This document shows, piece after piece, positions 6,826-12,954 of a stretch of 12,954 bases of DNA. Location: NCBI GenBank assembly GCA_030592655.1, contig JAUVIQ010000066.1, forward strand, positions 1 to 12,954. Direction: 5' to 3'. Below the pieces are notes generated by a model. It searched no databases, was not told where the DNA came from, and saw only the letters and a list, made by a program, of their open reading frames with translations. Made by a program: the position numbers and the translations under genes. Within the stretch, counting starts at the first letter, position 1; each line of letters begins with the position of its first letter. Source of the DNA: Planctomycetales bacterium. GTDB lineage: Bacteria > Planctomycetota > Phycisphaerae > SM23-33.

Positions 6826-7664
6826 TACGCTTCAGCGTCTTCCAATTCTGCCAATAGTTCGGCGGCTTCGGGTTTATCAGGCTCCAGCGCAAGGACTTTC
6901 GCCACTGCTTCGGTGGCATCGTGTAACCTTCCTTCTTTTGCGTACAGCGAAGCCAGGCAAAACAGCACCGACGTATCGGACGGATGCCCGTCCAGATATA
7001 TCTCCAGGTAGCGGATGATTTGCGAGAAATTCCCCATCTCGCAGGATGTCTGAAACAATCCGAGCAGGGCTACGAGGTTATCCGTGTTCAGTTCCAGGCA
7101 CTTGAGGTACATATCGAGCGCCTTATCGTACTCTTTCCGGTGCTGATGGACCATAGCGAGTCCGCCGTAGGCCTCGCTGCAATCGGGGTGAAAGTCCCCC
7201 GCTGTCTGAAAGAACTCCCTTGCAAGGTCGAACTTCCGCCTTCGCATCGCCAGCGTACCCAGACCAAGATAAGCATCCGCCCCATCAGGCACTAATGTGA
7301 TTGCTGTATGGTAATAATTTTCGGAATTCTGGTAATCATTCAGGGCGGCGTAACAATCGGCGATTTGTGTAAAAATTTGGTATTGCGTATCGTCATCCTT
7401 CGGGTGGGATTTGTCTGCCTGGTGCGCCTTCCCGGATCGGCAAAGCGGGCATTGGCAAAGCGAGACGGACCTTTCCAGATGGGCGATCGCTTCGGCGAAC
7501 CTTCCCATTTCGTACAACAACGTCCCAGCCCGCACCAAAGCATCCCTGTTACCCGGTTCGGCAAGAAGACGCATTTGGATGCGAGTCAGTTCCCGTTCGC
7601 GCAAGGCGGTTTCCGTCGCGCCCGGTTCAAGGCCGCGAGAGGCTGTCTGTGATGCTTCTGCCAT
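6825..7664 (-). CDS. TPR-repeat protein with CxCxxC insertion
   Basis: 279 residues, no signal peptide or membrane segment visible. TPR units are clear: DALVRAGTLLYEMGRFAEAIAHLERSV region (about 41-67), IFTQIADCYAALNDYQNSENYYHTAI, AYLGLGTLAMRRRKFDLAREFFQTA, AYGGLAMVHQHRKEYDKALDMYLKCL, a weaker ALLGLFQTSCEMGNFSQIIRYLEIYL, and VLFCLASLYAKEGRLHDATEAVAKVL, ending with ALEPDKPEAAELLAELEDAEA. Between the first two repeats is a charged insert starting CQCPLC (C70, C72, C75) with H81 and H87, a possible metal site. TPR proteins bind partners; the partner is unknown. Genes on both sides are flagellar or flagellar-like. The ATG at 7664 has only a distant AGGGA upstream. The likely promoter is the sigma-54 element at 7753-7768. 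Confidence 0.85.
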   Translation of the reverse strand: MAEASQTASRGLEPGATETALRERELTRIQMRLLAEPGNRDALVRAGTLLYEMGRFAEAIAHLERSVSLCQCPLCRSGKAHQADKSHPKDDDTQYQIFTQIADCYAALNDYQNSENYYHTAITLVPDGADAYLGLGTLAMRRRKFDLAREFFQTAGDFHPDCSEAYGGLAMVHQHRKEYDKALDMYLKCLELNTDNLVALLGLFQTSCEMGNFSQIIRYLEIYLDGHPSDTSVLFCLASLYAKEGRLHDATEAVAKVLALEPDKPEAAELLAELEDAEA

Positions 7665-7689
7665 ATTCGATCATGTCCCTATCGCACTC

Positions 7690-7714
7690 GTTTGGCTTCC
7701 GAACATCGCCAAAC
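7690..7714 (-). promoter_or_regulatory. Stem-loop in the leader of the TPR gene
   Basis: A perfect 7-bp inverted repeat (GTTTGGC / GCCAAAC, extendable by one G-U pair) around an 11-nt loop, 25 nt before the ATG at 7664. It lies between the putative sigma-54 start site and the coding region, so it would be in the 5' leader. There is no T tract after it, so it is not a terminator. A role in translation or mRNA stability, or as a repressor site, is possible. Confidence 0.4.
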
Positions 7715-7752
7715 AGGCGCAGCGGAATACCATCTCTGTATATGCTGCAATG

Positions 7753-7768
7753 TGCAAATTCAGTGCCG
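7753..7768 (-). promoter_or_regulatory. Putative sigma-54 (-24/-12) promoter
   Basis: On the minus strand the sequence CGGCAC-TGAAT-TTGCA matches the sigma-54 consensus TGGCAC-N5-TTGCA at all but the first base, with the required GG-N10-GC spacing. It points at the TPR and flgN/fliT-like genes; the predicted start near 7742 gives a leader of about 78 nt. It lies in the 297-nt gene-free gap 7665-7961. No clear enhancer site or flgL terminator was found in the rest of that gap, which is AT-rich. Confidence 0.55.
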
Positions 7769-7961
7769 ATAATCGCTTGGGCGAATTTTTTTATCCGCGA
7801 AACGAGACCGATACGCTTTGGCGATATAACACCTTGTAATAGAAGACTTTATCAACGATTGTTTTTTCGATTATCATAACGGTATAGAGACGCAAGATGA
7901 AATGTCTGTCGCTCGCGGGATGGATGTAAAACTTTTGAACGGGCGCGTATAAAATGCGGTA

Positions 7962-9395
7962 TTAGATATAATCCAACAGCGACAGGCTCAGCACTCTGGC
8001 CGTGGCTGCCAATGTCATTTCGTAAAACGTCTGGGTTCTTGCAAGTTCGGCAGCGAGTTCGACGATATCGGCGTCCTGAAGTATTGATTTCCGCGTATCC
8101 AGTCCGCCCTTCATATTTTCCAATGTCATATTGAGCGTATCCATCGCCTGGAGGCGTCCGCCGACAGCGGTCATACTATCGAGCAGGCCACCCATAACCT
8201 CATCGAGCGATTCTATCGCCTCGCTGAGAAGTTCGCCCTGATCGGAATCCGACAATCCTCTATCATTGAGAAGAATGTCGCGGACATTGATGAGCATTCC
8301 GAACATGTCGTATGTGCCGGGGACCCGTACCGGCTCGGTCCCGACCCGCTCGATCTGCGTAGCGTCAACGTAAAGTATCCTTCCGGTCTGCGAGTCCGTA
8401 ACCGTCTCGTTATTGGTGAATGCCGTCAGATCGACGGTGCTTTCGAGGTCGTCGATGGACATTTTTCCGGTGGCGTTAATTGTAATATCAATCATACCGG
8501 ACAGTCCGCCGGCCAGGGTTTGCATATCGACATATACCACGTCGCCGGAGGCGTTCGTGAGTTCCAGGTTATCTTCAGCGCCCGTGAAGTTGACGAACTG
8601 TCCGTCGTCCAGCCTGATCTTGTTTGTATCGGCATCGAGCGTGAGTTTGTGTGAAGCGCCGATAATGGTGTCTTCGTCGCCCGACCTGCTGCCCGCAATG
8701 ACGCCCGTTGCACCGCCGTAGGTCGTCGTATCGTGCACCACCATCAGCCAGACGTCGCCACGGACGGTCGATGTGCCCAAACCCGAAGTCGCACCCGTGT
8801 CGCCGAGAAATATCGGCTCGGACCGCTGGTCGGAACGGAAAACGTCATCGCCGACAAGCGTAGCCGACTGATTTACACCGTCGGCGACGGGAACCTTGAT
8901 ATTACGCAGGCTTCCCTCGTATGTAACCGAAACGATCTTACCGTCCTCGTAGTGGGCGACGTAAGGCGCCGACGTGGTTGAGGCGTCGCCGCCGAAGACA
9001 TACTGCCCCAGAACACTCGTATTCGCCAGCGTAACGGCCTGGTCAAGGATCGAATCAATCTCCGCCGACATCGCCGAACGTTGCGTATCGCTGTAAGTCC
9101 CGCTGGCTGCCTGTGTCAGTCGCTGGCGCGTCAGGGTCATCGAACTGCTCAATTCCTGCATCACCGAATCGGCCTGCTCCATTGACATTATGATCCGGTC
9201 GAGGTTTTCGGAGTACACTCCCAGCGTCCGGGTCTGGGACTTGATGTCCATTATCTGAAACGCGTCGCTCGGATCGTCTGACGCTCGAATTACCCTTGAA
9301 CCGGAAGAAATCTGCTCCTGCAGTCGCACCAGCGTCTGCGAGTGATTCTCCAGCCCGTACATCATATTATTGTAAATCGTTCCCCAACCGCTCAT
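7962..9395 (-). CDS. flgL: Flagellar hook-associated protein 3
   Basis: 477 residues. It joins the hook, through FlgK, to the flagellin filament. The flagellin-like N-terminal helices are clear (IYNNMMYGLENHSQTLVRLQ, QISSGSRVIRASDDPSDAFQ), as is the C-terminal helix pair (GGRLQAMDTLNMTLENMKGG, DADIVELAAELARTQTFYEM, ending RVLSLSLLDYI). VLGQYVFGGDAS marks the transition to the outer domains. The protein is larger than enterobacterial FlgL (about 317 residues), the extra length falling in the surface-exposed middle (about residues 150-370), which is Thr/Asp/Gly-rich. The start is supported by GAGG seven nt before the ATG, and flgK ends 27 nt upstream, so both are one operon. Confidence 0.95.
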   Translation of the reverse strand: MSGWGTIYNNMMYGLENHSQTLVRLQEQISSGSRVIRASDDPSDAFQIMDIKSQTRTLGVYSENLDRIIMSMEQADSVMQELSSSMTLTRQRLTQAASGTYSDTQRSAMSAEIDSILDQAVTLANTSVLGQYVFGGDASTTSAPYVAHYEDGKIVSVTYEGSLRNIKVPVADGVNQSATLVGDDVFRSDQRSEPIFLGDTGATSGLGTSTVRGDVWLMVVHDTTTYGGATGVIAGSRSGDEDTIIGASHKLTLDADTNKIRLDDGQFVNFTGAEDNLELTNASGDVVYVDMQTLAGGLSGMIDITINATGKMSIDDLESTVDLTAFTNNETVTDSQTGRILYVDATQIERVGTEPVRVPGTYDMFGMLINVRDILLNDRGLSDSDQGELLSEAIESLDEVMGGLLDSMTAVGGRLQAMDTLNMTLENMKGGLDTRKSILQDADIVELAAELARTQTFYEMTLAATARVLSLSLLDYI

Positions 9396-9422
9396 TACAT
9401 CACCTCACAATCGCCGGAAGAT

Positions 9423-11381
9423 TCATATTATGTCGAAAAGAAATTGCAACATTTTGTTCTGCGTGGATATGGATTTCGATATCGCCTGGTACATCCGTTC
9501 AAAGATTATCAGTTTTGCGGCTTCGTCGTTAAGGTCCACGCCGCTGATGTCTTCTCTCTGAGTGCCCAGTTGCCTCATGATATTTTCCATACTGGTCGCC
9601 CTTGCCTGCCTGACGGCGATGGTCTGTCCGACACCGGCGACGATTTGTCCGTAATAGTCCTGCGGCGAGGTGTCGCCCAGCGCCGCGAAGGTTTTCCGGG
9701 CGATATCGGCCATTTTTCGGATGTTAGCACCGTCGCCACCGGCTGCGCCGACATCGCCGGCCAGGTTACGGGGGTTATTGAGAATCTCTTCCCGAACGGC
9801 CATACCGGCTGCGGCGCTTCCTGAAAACAGCGTGTTAATCCCCGCTGCTGCAAGGAATCCGGAGGTGTCTGTCCGAGACAATGCCTGGATAGTGAAATTG
9901 TCTCCGGCAACCAACGATCCGGTACTTATGGCGACGTACAACCCGTTACCGATGTCGAGTGAATCGCCGGCGGCATAACCAAGTCCGACATTTACCGTCT
10001 TGACCAGTTCGCCGGCGCCGTTTCGCACCTCCAGTACAAGACCTTCGTCGATACCGACGTCGCCGTTTCCGATTACCGTACAGGTAAATACCTGGTTCAC
10101 GTCGCCTTCGTATATTCCCGAAATCGTCGCGTCGGCTGTGCCGGTGATGTTATCGGCCAGAGGCTGGGAGGATACAGCCGGCAGGAAATCGAACTGGTAC
10201 CCGGCGCCGGCTTCGATGTGCAGAGCGGCGTTGACTATCGACGCCGATATATTGGCAATCGCGTCAAGGTCGCCCTGAATGGTAGCGACGGTATCGGTGG
10301 CAGGATCGACCGCAATTTCGTGGCGAGTTACGCTTCCTGTGTTCGTGTCGATTACGCGGATGAAGAAACTTCCCGCTTCCACGTCGAGCGTCCATTCATC
10401 CAGAGTTTCCGCCGAAACAGTAACACCCGTCAGGTCGTCGAATGAACCGTCTTTGCCCACGCCCTGGATGTGCAGTTGGTTGACTTCGGTAATAATCTGC
10501 CTGGCCAATGTATCCAGGCTGCTTCGGATATCGGCGAGTATGTCGTTATTCAGCGCAAGCAAACCGGCCAGTCTTCCACCGCTCAGGCTGGTATAGCACG
10601 TCGCTGAATCTTCCGGGGAGATTCCCAGTTTCCCGTCCGAAGTGGTTTGAAGTTCCAGCGTCATAACGGACGTGCCCGTTACAACCTGCATTCCATCTGC
10701 GGAAACGGTTGTCGTTTCGGCGAGACCGATCCCACTGGTAACTTGAAGACTCATCAGGTCCGCCAGTTCTTTAATGGCCTGGTCTCGACGATCCCGAAGC
10801 ATGTTGGCCGAACCGCCCCGCAGAGAAACCGCGGTTACCTGCTTGTTCAGGTCCGATATTTCGTTTGTAAGCGAGTTGACTTGCTCGACGTACTGCCTGG
10901 CCTGGAGGTGAACCTGTTCCATCACGTCGTCGATAAACCGCCCGATATTGCGGAACTGACCGGCCAGGCCGTCGGCCGCCCATACTACCTGCTCGCGTAA
11001 CGGCTGACTGTCGGGTTGGGAAGTTAACTCCGTCAGCGAATCGAAGAAGTGGCTGATCGCCACGTCCATTCCCTCGGTATCCAACTCGCCGAAGGCGCTC
11101 TCGAGAGTCTCCAGGATAGTCAACTCTTCCGACGCCTGCCCAAGCGACGATTGCTGACGCACGATTTCCATTTCCAGAAGGTCGTTGATCATTCGCCGAA
11201 CTTCTGTAATCTCGGCCCCGCCGATGCAAACTACACCGTAGGTGTTCAGGCACAAGGGACGGATAATCGGGTCCTGGCGATGGTATCCTTCGCTCCCGGC
11301 ATTGGACATATTGGTGCCGATCAGTTCGATGGCGCTTTGTACGACATCCAGTCCGGTGAGGCTTATCGAGAAATTTAACAT
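9423..11381 (-). CDS. flgK: Flagellar hook-associated protein 1
   Basis: 652 residues. FlgK is the first junction protein between hook and filament and is exported by the flagellar type III system. The N-terminal rod-like motif is recognisable but divergent: SLTGLDVVQSAIELIGTNMS followed by NAGSEGYHRQDPI, where most FlgK proteins have NxANxxTxGYxRQ. Other landmarks are EVRRMINDLLEMEIVRQQSS, the coiled region VEQVNSLTNEISDLNKQV, MLRDRRDQAIKELADLMSL and the C-terminal helix GVDLNDEAAKLIIFERMYQA, then ISKSISTQNKMLQFLFDII. The central part (about 290-520) is a long beta-rich, acidic insertion compared with enterobacterial FlgK (about 547 residues). AAGGA lies 11 nt before the ATG and the flgN stop is only 4 nt upstream. 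Confidence 0.96.
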   Translation of the reverse strand: MLNFSISLTGLDVVQSAIELIGTNMSNAGSEGYHRQDPIIRPLCLNTYGVVCIGGAEITEVRRMINDLLEMEIVRQQSSLGQASEELTILETLESAFGELDTEGMDVAISHFFDSLTELTSQPDSQPLREQVVWAADGLAGQFRNIGRFIDDVMEQVHLQARQYVEQVNSLTNEISDLNKQVTAVSLRGGSANMLRDRRDQAIKELADLMSLQVTSGIGLAETTTVSADGMQVVTGTSVMTLELQTTSDGKLGISPEDSATCYTSLSGGRLAGLLALNNDILADIRSSLDTLARQIITEVNQLHIQGVGKDGSFDDLTGVTVSAETLDEWTLDVEAGSFFIRVIDTNTGSVTRHEIAVDPATDTVATIQGDLDAIANISASIVNAALHIEAGAGYQFDFLPAVSSQPLADNITGTADATISGIYEGDVNQVFTCTVIGNGDVGIDEGLVLEVRNGAGELVKTVNVGLGYAAGDSLDIGNGLYVAISTGSLVAGDNFTIQALSRTDTSGFLAAAGINTLFSGSAAAGMAVREEILNNPRNLAGDVGAAGGDGANIRKMADIARKTFAALGDTSPQDYYGQIVAGVGQTIAVRQARATSMENIMRQLGTQREDISGVDLNDEAAKLIIFERMYQAISKSISTQNKMLQFLFDII

Positions 11382-11385
11382 TCGG

Positions 11386-11901
11386 TTATAGTTCCTTATC
11401 CACCAGTCCCGCGCCGTTCCGCCAGAGGTTCGTCCCGGCTGCGTCGTATGTCGTAACCGTTTCGCCGGCAGGTAAGAGGCACTCCATCATCATGCGATTG
11501 ACTTTGGAACATTCGACCAGAAGCATGGCTGTCTGAAGGTGCTGCCTGCGAAGTTTGCCGACCTGCCGGGCCAATCGTCCCCGACGGTCATCCACCGCCG
11601 ATGCTTGCGTATCGGGCAGTTCGGAAACCAGCACGGAAAGCCTCAATGCCCTGGCGTCGTCGTATCCGAAAACACCGGCAAGGGCTTTGCGAACGTCCCG
11701 GAGTCTTATATCGACCCTTGTTTGCGTATATTCGGTCTGCTCAATCTGTTTGAGCAGCGTCTCGGTGGCTTCATCGTCAGCCGACACCAGCGCTTCGGAA
11801 AGGTCCGCTAGTTGCGACCGCTTCTGCTCCAGCAGATCGATCTCCTCGTCGAGGATCGCCACCAGTTCATCAATCAACGATTCCGTGCTTCGCACAATCA
11901 T
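11386..11901 (-). CDS. flgN: Flagellar export chaperone FlgN
   Basis: 171 residues from the ATG at 11901. That start is chosen because it forms a classic ATGA overlap with the flgJ stop and has GGAG about ten nt upstream; a start at 11961 would run 20 residues into flgJ. The protein is helical throughout: LIDELVAILDEEIDLLEQKR, QLADLSEALVSADDEATETL, QVGKLRRQHLQTAMLLVECS, then KVNRMMMECLL and a short tail. This layout and the position between flgJ and flgK fit FlgN, the chaperone of FlgK and FlgL. The assignment relies on gene order as much as on sequence, since the family is poorly conserved. Confidence 0.82.
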   Translation of the reverse strand: MIVRSTESLIDELVAILDEEIDLLEQKRSQLADLSEALVSADDEATETLLKQIEQTEYTQTRVDIRLRDVRKALAGVFGYDDARALRLSVLVSELPDTQASAVDDRRGRLARQVGKLRRQHLQTAMLLVECSKVNRMMMECLLPAGETVTTYDAAGTNLWRNGAGLVDKEL

Positions 11902-12257
11902 TCGCTCTGCTCCACCGACGTTGCCGCCGGTTCGGTCATCTGACTGTAAATATCCCGCCACAGGCCGACACCGCCGGCATCGGCCATTTCCTGGGCAAGG
12001 TAAAACCAGAAGATGCCCTGGACCTGCTTGGTAATTCCGCTGTCCAGCAGTCCTGATTCGGGAATCGTACGCTGCATACTTTCCATAAGTTTGTGCAGCA
12101 GCACGGATTCGAAATCCTTGGCTACCTTTTCGGCTTTCTTTACATCAATGTCGTTCTTTAACCCGTCCAGGCTCTTCGCCAGGTCCACACCGCCCGCCGC
12201 AAGCGGCATCGCAGTGGATAGATCAACCGGATTTATCGGAAGAGACAAATCGCCCAT
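11898..12257 (-). CDS. flgJ: Flagellar rod-binding protein FlgJ, single-domain form
   Basis: 119 residues. The core KKAEKVAKDFESVLLHKLME, SMQRTIPESGLLDSG, then FWFYLAQEMADAGGVGLWRDIYSQM, is the FlgJ rod-binding domain (A-x-x-FE-x-x-L-x-x-x-L-M and a C-terminal LA-x-x-MA-x-x-GG-x-GLW). The C-terminal muramidase domain of enterobacterial FlgJ is absent, as in many other phyla, so another hydrolase must open the peptidoglycan or the rod passes without one. It acts in the periplasm as the rod cap/scaffold. AAGGGAG six nt before the ATG is a strong ribosome site; flgI ends 11 nt upstream and flgN overlaps by 4 nt. Confidence 0.92.
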   Translation of the reverse strand: MGDLSLPINPVDLSTAMPLAAGGVDLAKSLDGLKNDIDVKKAEKVAKDFESVLLHKLMESMQRTIPESGLLDSGITKQVQGIFWFYLAQEMADAGGVGLWRDIYSQMTEPAATSVEQSE

Positions 12258-12268
12258 CAGATACTCCC

Positions 12269-12954
12269 TTACATAATTTTCAGTTTCGCCTGGAGCGCAC
12301 CGGCCTGACGGAGGGCTTCGAAAATGGATATCAGGTCTCTCGGCGTAAGCCCCATCGCGTTGAGCGCCCTTGCCAATTCGGAAACGGACACCTGGCGCGG
12401 AACCACATGAAGTGTGCCTCCCTCTTCCCTGGCCGTTATGTCGGTCCGTTGCATCTTTTCGGTCGTGCCGGTTCTGGAGAACGGCAGCGGCTGGGAGACG
12501 AAATCTTTCTCCTGTGTAACGATTGTCAGGTTTCCGTGCGAAATAGCCACCGTCGAGATACCGACGTTTTCCCCGACGATAATCGTACCTGACCGCTCGT
12601 TTATGACCACCAGCGCAGGCTGATCGACCTTGACGTTCAATGCGCAGATTTTATCGATAAATCCGGTCAGTTCGCCGCGAGTCAGCGTTTTGGGGACTTC
12701 GACCTTAATCGTACCGGCATCGACGGCGATCGAACTGTTCCTGAAGATCGAATTGATGACTTTGGAAATCTTTTCGGACGTGGTGAAGTCCGGGTTGCGA
12801 AGGTTCAGCGTAACGTATCCGTTCTCGACGAAGTCGGCGAGTTCTTCTGCCTCCACAGTCGCCCCGCCGGGGATAAGCCCGACAGTGGGATGGTTTTTCG
12901 CTACGCTGCTGGTCTGTCCAGTGGCAGCAAACCCGCTGACCAATATCGCACCCT
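12269..12954 (-). CDS. flgI: Flagellar P-ring protein FlgI, 5' partial
   Basis: Only the C-terminal 227 residues are inside the window; the frame continues past the right edge with GAILVSGFAATGQTSSVAKN, so the TTG at 12943 is not a start. The part seen includes HPTVGLIPGGATVE, NLRNPDFTTSEKISKVIN, the VVINERSGTIIVGENVGIS segment (typically RTGTIVxGxxVRIS), HGNLTIVTQEKDFVSQPLPFS, and the C-terminal VSVSELARALNAMGLTPRDL, ISIFEALRQAGALQAKLKIM. All are hallmarks of FlgI. FlgI is secreted by Sec and forms the ring around the rod in the peptidoglycan layer, so the organism should have a diderm envelope with peptidoglycan. Confidence 0.96.
   Translation of the reverse strand, partial: GAILVSGFAATGQTSSVAKNHPTVGLIPGGATVEAEELADFVENGYVTLNLRNPDFTTSEKISKVINSIFRNSSIAVDAGTIKVEVPKTLTRGELTGFIDKICALNVKVDQPALVVINERSGTIIVGENVGISTVAISHGNLTIVTQEKDFVSQPLPFSRTGTTEKMQRTDITAREEGGTLHVVPRQVSVSELARALNAMGLTPRDLISIFEALRQAGALQAKLKIM

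Noticed and set aside
7791..7877. A 28-codon minus-strand frame in the gap after flgL
   Set aside because: It has no ribosome site and overlaps the AT-rich region upstream of the sigma-54 element; nothing supports translation.
7649..7879. A 76-residue plus-strand frame in the gap upstream of the TPR gene
   Set aside because: Its composition looks random, it overlaps the TPR start and the sigma-54 element, and no ribosome site is visible.
11902..11961. A longer FlgN starting at 11961
   Set aside because: It would overlap flgJ by over 60 nt, while the ATG at 11901 has an ATGA overlap and a ribosome site.

Overview
The window reads as a chromosomal segment of a flagellated, Gram-negative-type bacterium, most likely a planctomycete (Phycisphaerae-like). 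That placement is an inference. It rests on a P-ring gene (flgI), long flgK and flgL, an ECF sigma factor with a large C-terminal extension, and a planctomycete-style GH10 lipoprotein and beta-helix protein. No rRNA, tRNA, CRISPR array, insertion sequence or prophage gene was seen. Nearly everything is on the minus strand, so the map reads from right to left.

Right part (12954 to 7962, minus): a tightly packed flagellar operon of flgI (cut by the window edge), flgJ (rod-binding domain only), flgN, flgK and flgL. Spacings are 11 nt, a 4-nt ATGA overlap, 4 nt and 27 nt. It covers the P ring, the rod scaffold, the hook-filament junction proteins and their export chaperone.

Middle (7961 to 6496, minus): a 297-nt AT-rich gap carries a near-consensus sigma-54 (-24/-12) element and a stem-loop. 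It is followed by a TPR protein with a CxCxxC insertion and, joined to it by a TAATG stop/start overlap, a small FlgN/FliT-like coiled-coil protein. This pair looks like a separately controlled accessory flagellar unit of unknown function.

Middle-left (6495 to 3627, minus): a perfect TATAAT box precedes wbpB-wbpD-wbpE homologues (sugar dehydrogenase, N-acetyltransferase with a Cys4 tail, PLP aminotransferase). These are the middle steps of the pathway from UDP-GlcNAcA to UDP-GlcNAc(3NAc)A. The final product could feed a surface glycan or a flagellar glycan; the sequence does not say which.

Left part (3562 to 1): a GH10 xylanase-type lipoprotein, then an ECF sigma factor fused to a GNAT-fold domain with a degenerate acetyl-CoA loop (both minus). 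A plus-strand secreted-type right-handed beta-helix protein, open at the window edge, converges on the sigma gene with only 7 nt between stop codons. The sigma-GNAT fusion and the TPR/FlgN-like pair behind a sigma-54 element are the best candidates for undescribed biology here.
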